From Pseudoips prasinana (Eukaryota > Arthropoda > Insecta > Lepidoptera > Nolidae), in contig OX621256.1 in assembly GCA_951640165.1 (NCBI GenBank), positions 4,402,001 to 4,466,000 of the forward strand: 64,000 bases of DNA, read 5' to 3'. A model generated the notes under the pieces. The model saw only the letters and a program-made list of their open reading frames with translations. It ran no database searches and was not told where the DNA came from. Positions 32,618-41,849 of this stretch are shown piece after piece. Numbering within the stretch: the first letter of the stretch is position 1; each line of letters starts with the position of its first letter. The position numbers and the translations under genes are program-made.

Positions 32618-32775
32618 GGGCGGGTTGGCGTGGTTGGTAAATGCTTGCCTTTCACGGCGCAGGTCGTGCGTTTCATTCCCACCCAGGACAAATATTTGTG
32701 TGCATGAACATGTCTGTTTGTACTGAGTCGTCTGGATGTAATTATCTATATAAGTATGTATTTACAAAAATAGTT
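32618..32775 (+). mobile_element. SINE-A, 5' part
   Basis: GGTTGGCGTGGTTGGTAAAT, then GCAGGTCGTGCGTTTCATTCC (B box altered), then TGCATGAACATGTCTGTTTG. The core is absent. Confidence 0.7.
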
Positions 32776-32972
32776 GAATTGATTAATTAATTTTTAACCT
32801 TTATTTATTTGAACGCCATTTAAGAAATCGATGTTCGGCGACTTAGCCGGTAGAGCCCCTGCGTGAAAGGCAGCCACCACGCCAAGTGAGCCGTCATATC
32901 CACCTATCATCCGCCTTACAGTGGAACAGTAATTTAGTACGTTATATCAATGTGTCTGTAATATATTATACA

Positions 32973-33278
32973 CTAGCTGTGCCCCGTGGTTTTACCCGCG
33001 TTAAACTTAATAAATTATCACAGCTCCTCTCCCGTAGGTGATAGCGTGATAATATGTAGCCTATATGTTGACCCGACCTCTTACTAATATTCATGCAACA
33101 TTTTAAGTAAATCTATGCAGTACTTTTTCCGTTTAGCCCGGACATACATACAGACAAACAGAAAATATCAAAAAAATATATTTTTGGCTTCGATATCGAT
33201 TGTAGATCAAGCCACAAGTATCCTTTAAAAAAAATTAATGTACAGTTTTGACTTTCCTACGATTTTATTGTATGTATA
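32973..33278 (-). mobile_element. Longer Helitron-like element, copy 1
   Basis: On the minus strand it ends GCGGGTAAAACCACGGGGC, then ACAGCTAG|T. The interior (CTCCCGTAGGTGATAGCGTG complement, CCCGGACATACATACAGAC, TTTGACTTTCCTACGATTTT) matches 33829-34139. Confidence 0.6.
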
Positions 33279-33595
33279 ACGTATATATATACGATATGTA
33301 AACAGATGTACATTTGTAAATATGGGACAAGGTTTCGCAATTTGTCAACTTAGCTCGCTCGTTTCAGTAATACTTAGTGCTGTTTTATGATTATTACAAA
33401 CGGCGAGTACCTAGTTTCCGAGGTGTTGTTTACGCAAATAGTTTTGTATAAACAGACATGAAATATTTCGTAAGATAACACCACGACACGTCACTAATCT
33501 GTAAATCTTCTTACTCTCATAATCCAATGAGATGGAAAATACATGAACTGACAGAAGCCAGGATTCATGGTATACAGATTTACAGGCTATACGAG

Positions 33596-33828
33596 GTACT
33601 TTTTTTTGAGGACAACTGCCGCAATAATGAAATTAATCCCTGTGTCGCGTGGTACTTTACCAACATACAGTTGACGGACACAAAGAACATACAGACTCAT
33701 ATTTACGGGTGAAATAACTAGTTGTCTCGTGCGGGAACAAGCAGGACAAATCTTTGTGTGATGAGTAAGATTATTTGTTCGGTATCTAGGTACAATTTAT
33801 CTATAATATGTATGTGTTTAGAAATATA
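33596..33828. mobile_element. SINE-F piece and SINE-D tail
   Basis: GAGGACAACTGCCGCAATAA, then CCCTGTGTCGCGTGGTACTT, then GGGTGAAATAACTAGTTGTC is antisense SINE-F. GTGTGATGAGTAAGATTATT, then ATGTATGTGTTTAGAAATA is SINE-D. Confidence 0.5.
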
Positions 33829-34139
33829 CTAGCTTTGCCCCGCGGTTTTACCCGCGTTCAATTTTATAAATTATCACAGCTCCTCCCCCGTAGGTGATAG
33901 CGTGATAATATGTAGCCTATATGTTGACCCGACCTCTTAGTAATATTCATGCAAAATTTGAAGTAAATCCATTCAGTTCTTTTTAAGTTTAGCCCGGACA
34001 TACATACAGACAAACAGACAAAAATTCTAAAGACTATATTTTTGGCTTCAATATCGATTGTAGACCACGCCCCTAGTATCATTTTTGAAAAATATTCAAT
34101 GTACAGTTTTGACTTTCCTACGATTTTATTATATGTATA
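33829..34139 (-). mobile_element. Longer Helitron-like element, copy 2
   Basis: The CTAG end at 33829-33832 lies beside TTTGCCCCGCGGTTTTACCC. It is collinear with copy 1 850 bp away in the same orientation. Confidence 0.6.
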
Positions 34140-34254
34140 GTACATACATACATAGACTCACGCCTGATTCCCAGAGGGGTAGGCAGAGACAACGGATTTC
34201 CATTTGTCACGATCTTTGCATACTTCTTTTGCCTCGATTTCTTTTATACGTATA

Positions 34255-34345
34255 GATAAGTATATTTATCAGTTTTCTGGTTGCCATACTACAGGCTTTG
34301 CCTAGTTTGGGATCAGATGACAGAGTGTTAGTTGTACCATGATAT
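34255..34345 (+). mobile_element. SINE-D tail
   Basis: TATTTATCAGTTTTCTGGTT, then CTACAGGCTTTGCCTAGTTT, then GGGATCAGATGACAGAGTG. Confidence 0.6.
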
Positions 34346-34480
34346 TAATTTATTATGTTCACCTTCATCATATTTATGTAGTCACTAAATAGTTAACTTT
34401 ATAAGTTTGTTTTAAAATTCTTGGTGCAGGTTCCATTTCGCGACGTTTCGTAGTAAAATTACAATAAACTTCACATATGA

Positions 34481-34663
34481 TCACACTAATATTATGAAGG
34501 CGAAAGTTTGCGAGTATGTGAGTGTATGTTTGTTACTTCTTCACGTCTAAACGGCTGGAGCGATTTTAATAAATTTTAGTATGGAGTTATCTGACACCCT
34601 GGATTAACACATAGGCTATAATTTATAAAGTTTAACGTGGGTAAAACCGCGGAGCACCACTAG
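34481..34663 (+). mobile_element. Helitron-like non-autonomous element (183 bp, complete)
   Basis: Both ends are preserved: A|TCACACTAATATTATGAAGG and ...GTGGGTAAAACCGCGGAGC, then ACCACTAG|T. The internal GTTACTTCTTCACGTCTAAA, then CGGCTGGAGCGATTTTAAT is the family core. The best local reference for this family. Confidence 0.75.
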
Positions 34664-34769
34664 TTTAAAATAAAGCGAATAACTAATAAGTTTTCAACAA
34701 ATTTTCCACGCGTTCAGTATTGATGTTAACAACTTACCGCGCAAAATCGTTTACTCGGACGCACACAAA

Positions 34770-35325
34770 AGAGAGAGAATAATAATAATAATATCCTGGG
34801 ATATTATTATTCTCACACTGCCAAATGATCCCAAACTAAGCAGAGCTTGTACTATGGAGACCAGATAACTGATATATGTATTACATATACATATTATACT
34901 ATTTTTCTTTTGTAAATACATACATATATAAAATAAAATAAAATAAAAAAAAAAAGGTTTTTATTCACGTAGACTTTAAAAAAGCGCTTGTAAATAGTCA
35001 GAACATGTTTGTAGTAATACAGTTATTATTTCTAGTTACATATTACATATATTTAGGTACACGGAATGTTAAAACATTTATACAATTTATTTTATAATGG
35101 TAGTGACATTTAGCTAGCTTGTATTAAGTTATTGTCAAGGAGATTATGTTTAGTTATTAGTTAGTTAGTTATATAGATAATTATATAGATAATTACACCC
35201 AGACTCAGGACAAAGAGAAATGAGCATGCAGACTCTCTCATAGGAATTGAACCCACGACCTGCGGCGTTAAAAGCAAGCATTTACCAACCATGCCAACCG
35301 GCCCTTTGATGGAGTCCACTCCACG
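34770..35325 (-). mobile_element. SINE-A, antisense, split by LINE-alpha
   Basis: The 3' half (34770-34927: AATGATCCCAAACTAAGCAG, AGCTTGTACTATGGAGACC) and the head (35167-35325: GGAATTGAACCCACGACCTG, CCAACCATGCCAACCGG) are collinear. LINE-alpha lies between them at the TACATACATATATA position. Confidence 0.7.
34928..35166 (-). mobile_element. LINE-alpha 3' end inserted in SINE-A
   Basis: An A/T-rich tail (AAATAAAATAAAATAAAAAA) then GGTTTTTATTCACGTAGAC, then AACATGTTTGTAGTAATAC. Its insertion after the SINE gives relative age. Confidence 0.65.
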
Positions 35326-35329
35326 TGTC

Positions 35330-36050
35330 TTTTTCACACTTTTCCTTACGTAACAATTTCTACCAATGAACACTTACCGCAAACCGCGTTAAGGAACTTA
35401 GTTCCAATAATATTGGTAACTTTGTAACAGTATTGACAATACGAAGATAACAAATTTCTCTCCGACCAATGAATGTACCATTGTCTTATCACAATTGATT
35501 GTTTTGATCGGACGTCATCTCGAGAACTGTATCGGCATGTGAATAACTCGTCATAAAGGCAAGCGTATACGATCTTTAGATGTGGTCGATTGCAGGTGTG
35601 GTGGTCGGAATAGGATTAAGGATTTTTATTCATTGTGTAAGGCAGTTTTGAAAACTTACTGTCTAAGTTGAAAATTCATGCGGGTTTTCTTTAATTATGT
35701 AAGAGACGTTAATTTAAAAAAAATAAACATTTAAAGCCAAACTCGAGATCATGGCGCGGCGTTGGGAATTATTTTTTTTTACTTCATTTAAACTCGTTGT
35801 AGTCTTTATTATAAAGATAATTAGACAAGATTTGTCACTGACCTACATCAACATTATTTTAAATGAAATTTGTAAAAATATTGCTGTATATCACCCAGCC
35901 AACATAAAGGACTTCTAAGCCACTTGTGGACAGCAGGGATGGCAGACTAGTATGAGGTGAGGTCGTGAATGATGATGATATATGGGTAATGTAGGATAGA
36001 GAAATTCCAATAGACACTATTTTTTTATGTTGGTTACGTAACGTAGTTAG
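35330..36050. other. Intergenic stretch, nothing recognised
   Basis: No supported gene. A small GATGATGAT run near 35969 may be a LINE tail scrap. Confidence 0.4.
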
Positions 36051-36054
36051 TAAC

Positions 36055-36240
36055 ACTCATTGGGGTTCGAAACTCGACTCTGATCTGGTTACTGACGGGG
36101 AGATGCATGAGAGGGTCATAGTTTTTAGGAATGTTTTGTGCAACTGTCACTCTACGTTAATATGCGAAGACGCGGGCCTCTCGTCCGATTGAAGATCGGA
36201 GAGGGCTTTTGATCGCTATGACGATAGACACAGAACTATT
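36055..36240 (+). repeat. tRNA-like SINE fragment, also at 47895
   Basis: GGGGTTCGAAACTCGACTC (B-box-like), then GTGCAACTGTCACTCTACGT, then GGGCCTCTCGTCCGATTG. The complement at 47895-47985 has the same string with about 20% divergence. Confidence 0.45.
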
Positions 36241-36659
36241 GTGAGTTTTATTGACATAATAAGTGATAATTATTAACCACAATCTATCCAACTCTGGCCA
36301 CTGAGTTGTGTACAAGGGCCTTTAGTGACAATTTAAGTGGATGTCATAGGAATGTAACTGATGTAATTCTGATTAGTAGTGCAGTGGCTGTCGATGGGGG
36401 TTCTTGTGAGATGATTACATGAAGTAAAAGTCGTGAGGTTTCTTTCCCTATTTTCGTGCGGTTTTCAATTGTTTTTGTGATCAAACGTGAGAAAGAGAGG
36501 GAGTGTTAAAACGTCATGAAGCCAGTTTGGAGTTATTTTGGTGTAGTTTTAATTTTAATTCAATAAGTAAGTACGGGGAAGCCTCAAATTGTTGCTGCTT
36601 GATGTTTTTTTAAATTCTAATATATTTAACATTTTGTAACTAATAATACTGTGAAAGCT

Positions 36660-37090
36660 GTGTGGTGAGGGTAACGGCGGTGAATACCATCACCCCATCT
36701 CCTCCCGTGCGTGGGGTTGAAGTCGACCCGAAGGATTATCTACCAGGGGCAGCAGCTTCCCTCTAAGTATATGTAACTAGAAACAATAATAATTATTAAA
36801 AATAAAATCCATATAGTGTTAATATTACAGTACTTAGAATATGTTAGTAATCATAATTTAAAAATTTAATTTAAGATTATGTATACTTAACTATATTACT
36901 ACAAACATGTTCTGAATATTTACAAGCGCTTTTTAAAGTATACGTGATTAAAAACCATTTTAATTTTTTGTTATTTTAAGTACTATCACCATGGTATTGC
37001 GATTGCCAACCCGTTTGCCATATCCCTCCAAGATGATTCTTGGAGGAGGCTTGCAGCTGTGCACTTCTTACAGCTGTAATGATAATGAAT
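36660..37090 (+). mobile_element. LINE-beta and LINE-alpha fragments interleaved
   Basis: CCATCACCCCATCTCCTCCC, then TCTACCAGGGGCAGCAGC is LINE-beta. 36880-36975 (TACTACAAACATGTTCTGAA, CAAGCGCTTTTTAAAG) is a sense LINE-alpha end. 36985-37090 (TTGCGATTGCCAACCCGTTT) returns to LINE-beta. Confidence 0.5.
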
Positions 37091-37119
37091 ATTGTGAAAA
37101 TAGTCGCGAGAGACGCCGT

Positions 37120-37345
37120 GTGGTCTCCGGCCTAGAAAGAATAACAGAGCCACCTTAAACCACCCCGTGGGTGTCGTAAAAGGTGACTAGGGGATACACC
37201 AGGTAGTCGGGCAACAGCGGCACCTGTGTACTTGCTACCACTTACTGGAATGCCAAGCGCGGTGACTAAAGCAAACCCCTCCAAATAGTAACGTTATAGA
37301 CCGCTTTGGGAGAGGATTATGCCCAGCAGTGGATGATATCCGGCT
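37120..37345 (+). mobile_element. LINE-gamma 3' end
   Basis: CCCCGTGGGTGTCGTAAAAG, then GTGACTAGGGGATACACCAG, then GCCAAGCGCGGTGACTAAAG, then GCCCAGCAGTGGATGATATC, then GGCTGATGATGATT. Other copies are antisense at 18475 and 59461 and sense at 15560. Confidence 0.6.
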
Positions 37346-37488
37346 GATGATGATTCGCGAGAGGGAACCTTTATTTAAGTTATTCATGTGGATTGGTTAT
37401 GCTAGTGTCAGAATAGTTTAAGTAGCTTAGTAGAGTTTTGAAATGGCTGAACAACGTCTGATATTTAGTCCGTTTTACGTTATACGCA

Positions 37489-37530
37489 CTCCATACGCTG
37501 CAATATCGGACCATATTGCAGCGTATGGAG
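37489..37530. repeat. Perfect 18-bp inverted repeat, 6-nt spacer
   Basis: CTCCATACGCTGCAATAT, CGGACC, then the exact complement; the right arm is the first coding sequence of the LINE fragment that follows. Confidence 0.9.
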
Positions 37531-38126
37531 CATATACAATACATATATAACACGTATCGAAAAAGTACAGAAAAAATTTATTAAATATTTGTGCTATCGC
37601 ATTAAATATCCATATAGATCCGAGAGCTACTTGGAATTATGTGCCAAGTTTCATATTTTGCCCCTAGCTAATCGTCGTGAGATAGCTGATTCAACATATC
37701 TTTTTCGAATAATATCTGGTGACATTGATTGTTCTGACTTACTGAACAGAGTCTCATTTAATATTCCATCAAAGGCAGTGAGACATCATAAAACATTTCA
37801 TCTTCCGTTAGTATCAACAAACTATTGTCAAAATGCATTCCTATGGCGAACAAGCAATTTGTTAAATAAACAACTAAAATCTTTTAATCTTGACATATTT
37901 GTCAATAAAACTGAAACAGTGAGACGGGTACTCAGCCTAGACATTTTCTCTAAATTTAACACTTAGACTTAAATAAATTAATTTAAGCTGATGACATATG
38001 TATAACATATACCACTGTCTATTCGTGGAGACCTGTAATTGGCCTTCAATTACTATTTAGCTTTTTATAACTGTTTTTGTGTGCTGTTGGTCTTCCTTAA
38101 TATTAAATAAATAAAAAATAAAAAAA
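37520..38126 (+). pseudogene. LINE reverse transcriptase C-terminus with 3'UTR and A-rich tail
   Basis: An uninterrupted frame of about 148 codons ends at TAG 37964-37966. It begins VWSIYNTYITRIEKVQKKFI and continues KYLCYRIKYPYRS, LPLANRREIADSTYLF and ISGDIDCSDLLNRVSFN. This is the thumb/C-terminal region that follows the RT core in jockey/CR1-like insect LINEs (RIExVQKKFLRYL, GxIDCxxLLxRIxFN). The following ~140 bp are 3'UTR, ending in ATTAAATAAATAAAAAATAA. No frameshift in this part, so it is relatively recent, but the endonuclease and RT core are missing and the 5' edge is an inverted duplication. Confidence 0.8.
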
Positions 38127-38584
38127 TGACTTGCCATTGGCCAAAGTAAAGCGTTCACACCGATTTCCAATTGCCAACTATCAAGCATAGTATGAAGCAA
38201 AACTTCTATACGCACGCTTGACTTGGGCAGTAAGCAGGTGAATGTCTGACGAGAGCGTTACGAAACGTGTGATCGGGCGACACGATCGGAAATTGAGAGG
38301 GAGATATGGTAGATATGATAAGGTAGAAAGAGAGAGAGTTACGTTTCGCATAATATTAATAACGTCCACCTTTATGTGTCGCATTGGTTAACATTAATTT
38401 CCAACTACATACATATATGCTGTCAGTCCAGCATGAAATTAAAACGCATATAATAACTTCCTTATTCCTCAACAGTAAAATTTTGCTTAATAAAGATCTA
38501 TTTATGGCCAGCTTTTTATGAGGGTAATAAAAATAATCAGTCGCCTAGCCTATTAAAGTGTCTGATCGTACAGTCAAGCACATT

Positions 38585-38860
38585 GATAGATAAGAAGAAG
38601 AAGAAGAAGAAAAAATATTTATTGAGCACACATAATAAAGATACAAAAAGACACAATCAAAGTAACAATGGCGACATACAATATAAATAAATACCTTACA
38701 AAATACTCTATTATTTTTACTAAAACAGATTTAGTGCGCTCAAATGGCTAGCAGCTCAGCATGATGTTACAACCACAATATGGCTGTAACGCTAATTTTC
38801 AGCTACCTGCCACAGTGAGTCACAAATGTGCTACACAAATTACGTACATAGGACATAAGA
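38585..38860 (-). mobile_element. LINE 3' end, antisense, with (GAA)n edge
   Basis: TAAGAAGAAGAAGAAGAAGA, then AAATATTTATTGAGCACAC, then an A-rich body and TCAGCTACCTGCCACAGTG. The T-to-A layout fits an antisense LINE tail. Family not identified. Confidence 0.4.
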
Positions 38861-39028
38861 TAATACGTTCCTTAAAAATTATATACAAAACAAAATAAAA
38901 TAATACGGTTTAAAAGAAAGAACCAAACAATCTAAATAAAAGATAATTAAAATAAAAGCGACATAAAATAAAATAAAGTCATACTGCTCTAATTCGCTGT
39001 CAATATACCGTAACCCACTGCAAATATA

Positions 39029-39073
39029 CTTCCGTCGATAGCTAATTACAAGATCATTAGCTATCGACGGAAG
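39029..39073. repeat. Perfect 18-bp inverted repeat, 9-nt spacer
   Basis: CTTCCGTCGATAGCTAAT, TACAAGATC, then the exact complement. No TE core on either side. Confidence 0.9.
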
Positions 39074-39389
39074 CATATAGATACACTATGACTTTTACCA
39101 ATGTCTTTATTGCATTTTCGCAATACGAATGTAGCTATCTATTGTCGTGACGTCAACTTTACCTTGTTTAGCGTTATCCTATTCCAACTACTTGAAATTT
39201 GATAAGACTAATTATAATGTATAGAGTTGAATTGGTATTAAGATAATTTGTATACAAATCGAAATTCTTGATTTAATTTTACTGCTCATGAAGCATAGTG
39301 GTAAAGGTGTTCGCCTTCTTAGTACGACAGCGCTTTCGTGTTTCGTGTTTGAACCCCACACAGGACAAGTATTTGTGTAACCCATATAA

Positions 39390-39735
39390 TAATAATAATG
39401 TCCTGCTGGTCGAAATTCGACCATGGCGACTAGTCTCAATGGAAACATACATCAGTGAGTGCGTAAACACAGGTACACTTTCTATTCCATCAATCTCATG
39501 ACCCGATGGGACGATTAGCGAAACGACCGGAAAGAGGTCAGCTACAGGACCAATGGCTTTGACTGGTCTCCGAGGCACCACCACCACCACCAACTCCCAG
39601 ACTTCAGGCTGACACTGAGAAATTTTCTTAACAGAAAAGTCCCAAAATCTCCCTTTGGCCCTTACCGAATTGAACCCAGGATCATTATCTGCGGCTCTCA
39701 TTATCGGAGGCGCTCATAGCCAGATGCTCTCACCA
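39390..39735 (-). mobile_element. SINE-E (long tRNA-derived SINE), antisense
   Basis: An ATT-rich tail complement, then AAATTCGACCATGGCGACTA, CCGATGGGACGATTAGCGAA, GACCGGAAAGAGGTCAGC, TCTCCGAGGCACCACCACC, CAGACTTCAGGCTGACACTG and a degenerate tRNA-like head. A (CCA)n expansion replaces the usual CACGGGGGTATAATACC. Confidence 0.65.
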
Positions 39736-39739
39736 GTCC

Positions 39740-39963
39740 CTAAGTGATTGGCGAGGTTAAGCAACTAGGCTCGCGGGCAGTCCATAGATGGGTGACCGCC
39801 AAAGTGGTTTAATTTGTGAGCGTCTCCGTGCTTTGGAGGGCACGTTAAGTTGTCAGTCCCGGTTGTAGCCATTAGGCAACAGTCGGTAAGCCATGTCAGA
39901 GGCCTACTGGGCGCCTTGAACTCTGACACCAGGGTAACCACTGCCCATACGATAAGTAAGTAA
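39740..39963 (+). mobile_element. 5S-rRNA-like SINE, full length
   Basis: GTTAAGCAACTAGGCTCGCG, then GGCAGTCCATAGATGGGTGA, then CCGCC resembles the 3' half of 5S rRNA, including its internal promoter C box (AAGCAAC...GGATGGGTGACCGC). The body (GTGCTTTGGAGGGCACGTTA, TCAGAGGCCTACTGGGCGCC) ends in (AAGT)n. 5S-derived SINEs (SINE3 class) are known; that this is one is inference from the C-box match. Confidence 0.7.
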
Positions 39964-40097
39964 GTATCTGCGGTTGAACAAACTACCGCTAGAGCTATTC
40001 TGTTTCTTAGTGTAGTTATTCATATCTATAAATTATTTATTATGAATGTACATTGTTATTAATTTGAGAACTAACCATGTCTTTTTCATTGTTACAG

Positions 40098-40300
40098 ATA
40101 AATAATCGGCTCACAAGATGATACCACATTCGACGTAATCGATAAATTAACGACGGTGACAAAAATAGTTCAAAAAGTGATAGAATTGAATTTTAGTAGA
40201 ATTTGAATATTTTTGGTAGAATTTGATCGATTTTTAGTAGAATTTGACTTTTTGGTAGATTTTTTAAAATTTTGGTGGAAAGTGTTAAAACCCGGTGTAC
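40098..40300 (+). other. Tret1-like: Probable 5'UTR of Tret1-like gene, with short upstream ORF
   Basis: TTTTTCATTGTTACAG at 40082-40097 would serve as a 3' splice site, so a UTR part likely starts at 40098. A six-codon upstream ORF (ATG ATA CCA CAT TCG ACG TAA) is at 40118-40138. At 40190-40260 a TTTTGGTAGAATTTGA-like unit is repeated about four times with small changes. An in-frame TAA at 40286-40288 closes the coding frame upstream of the proposed start. Transcription start not identified. Confidence 0.45.
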
Positions 40301-40402
40301 ATGTGTGACAAGAGCGTGTATGGTAGTAAAATGACGAACATCACTCCTGAGACAAGAATTATGATGATGAGGTCCGCCGAAGGCAGAAGTTGTAGAAGAC
40401 AG
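40301..40402 (+). CDS. Tret1-like: Tret1-like sugar transporter, first coding exon
   Basis: This exon encodes the cytosolic N-terminus of a trehalose/hexose facilitator. It reads from ATG 40301 (MCDKSVYGS) or the in-frame ATG 40331 (MTNITPETRIMMMRSAEG) to ...SCRRQ, ending CAG|GTATGT at 40402/40403. The CAG closes a codon (phase 0), which matches the phase-0 start of the exon at 48209. Joining them gives CRRQ followed by ILAALAVSLGP, the layout at the start of TM1 in insect Tret1-type MFS proteins (basic RRQ just before TM1). I prefer 40301 because no stop intervenes; 40331 has as good a context (AAAATG). No domain by itself, so the assignment depends on the pairing with exon 2. Confidence 0.65.
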
Positions 40403-40433
40403 GTATGTCATTAATATATTGTCATCTTCCTAT

Positions 40434-40545
40434 AATAATGTCCTCCTAGCCGAATTTCAACCACAGCGGCCAGTCTCAATAGAGACCAGCCATCAGCGCG
40501 GAACATATTATGGTGTTTGTCCATAGTCTGAGATGATATAATATA
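40434..40545 (-). mobile_element. SINE-E fragment, antisense
   Basis: GTCCTCCTAGCCGAATTTC, then CACAGCGGCCAGTCTCAATA, then GACCAGCCATCAGCGCGGAA, truncated by the following RTE piece. Confidence 0.6.
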
Positions 40546-40549
40546 ATGC

Positions 40550-40708
40550 AGCGTTGGCAGGCCCCCTACAAGATGGACCGATGATCTTGTGCGGTTCGCT
40601 GGAAACTGCTGCATGCGAATAGCGCAAGACCGGCAATTGTGGAGATCTTTGGGGGATGCCTTTGTCCAGCAGTGGACGTCTTTCGGCTGATATGATGATG
40701 ATGATGAA
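40550..40708 (+). pseudogene. RTE-type LINE ORF end with (TGA)n tail, in intron 1
   Basis: A clean frame: SVGRPPTRWTDDLVRFAGN, CMRIAQDRQLWRSLGDAFV, QQWTSFG-stop (TGA 40688-40690), then (ATG)n. It is inserted about 150 bp after the exon-1 donor in the same orientation as the gene. Confidence 0.75.
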
Positions 40709-40721
40709 TATAATTTGAAAG

Positions 40722-40822
40722 CCGGTTGGCGCGGCTTGTAGGTTTCACGCCGCTGGTCGTGGGTTAGATCTCCACGCAAAAAATATGTTTCTGTTCATGA
40801 ACATGTCTGTTTTATAGGAAGC
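40722..40822 (+). mobile_element. SINE-A head
   Basis: CCGGTTGGCGCGGCTTGTAG, GCTGGTCGTGGGTTAGATC (B box damaged), GTTCATGAACATGTCTGTTT. Cut off next to the R1-like LINE tail. Confidence 0.6.
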
Positions 40823-40832
40823 CACAGCATGC

Positions 40833-41573
40833 TTTTTTTTTTTTTTTTTTTTTTTTTTTATCGTGGGGAAATCCTTATGGACTTCCTCCGCCCTGCGGAA
40901 GGCGGAGGGGCATGCCGGACTCATACCGGCTAAAACCCCACGGTGGCCGCCCTCAGCACATAATGGAGGGACCCCGGGATCTCCAGTGGAACGCACCGGG
41001 ATCCCTCCGTGCGTGGCCGAAGCTCGTCTCGGGAGGAAACTTGTCTCCTCCAGAGTCCTCACTGTATCCGACAGTGCGTGGCCACCACACACTGTCGCCT
41101 TCCCGGGGGTCGTTTGATGGATGCATAAAGTCCCCACTTCATACATTCACGACCCCGGGGGCCCCCCTGTTTTTCTGTAAGGTTACAGAGAGGGGGGCAA
41201 GGCACGTAGCCCAGCTATGTGCCGGGTTGGGCGCTGCGGCGAGTACCGCTTCGGCGCACTCGTCTCCGAGTGGGATCGGCCCTTTCTCGATCCCGCTCAG
41301 CTGCCTCCTTCTGGATTAACACAGTCTCACAGAAGGAGGTAACGGCCCTCCAAGCCGACGTCTCTGCCAACATGGCCGATACCACTGCCGGCAAAGAAAG
41401 ATCTTGTCCGATCTGGCTGACTAAAAGATGCCGCTTGGAGTTCCAGGCAGGGCACTCTTCCAGCGTGTGTTGTGCGGTATCCCGATCACCCCCGCAATGG
41501 TGGCAATTGGCCGTGGCCTCTCGTCCAATCCTACTCAGATATTCACCAAAGCAGCCATGCCCGGTGACTACTT
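40833..41573 (-). mobile_element. R1-like LINE 3' end with poly-A tail, GC-rich
   Basis: On the minus strand a coding tail is followed by a ~350-bp GC-rich 3'UTR and an A27 tail (T27 at 40833-40859). The high GC contrasts sharply with the host intron. The long pure tail suggests a fairly young insertion. The 5' truncation is at about 41573. Confidence 0.75.
41215..41573 (-). pseudogene. R1-like LINE ORF2 C-terminus
   Basis: Uninterrupted minus-strand frame, VTGHGCFGEYLSRIGREAT, ANCHHCGGDRDTAQHTLEEC, PAWNSKRHLL, ending ...RRSAQPGT-stop at 41215-41217. The C-x2-C-x8-H-x4-C knuckle after HGCFGxYL is the classic end of ORF2 in R1-group elements (R1, TRAS, SART, Waldo relatives). The RT and endonuclease domains are missing. 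Confidence 0.8.
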
Positions 41574-41849
41574 AATACCTACGTTAACAGTTTTGAATAT
41601 ACCTAGTATAATCGATCGATCGATCGAATACAGTAAGTATATATAAAATGTGACATTTAATTATTTTATCGGATACAATTTTTTTATAAAATCATTTAAA
41701 AATCAATTATTTTATCATAATAATACAAGTATTTAACTTAACTTAATAACAAAGAACCTAAATAAACTTATGAATATACATAACTACTTACATTAGAAAG
41801 AAAAACTAAATCTACAAAAAAGTAAATTATATACATAAATAAATTAAAA

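Noticed and set aside
40745..41319. Long overlapping ORFs on both strands around 40.75-41.3 kb
   Set aside because: They arise from the high GC content of the R1-like 3'UTR and the poly-T; the only RT-like frame is 41215-41573 on minus.
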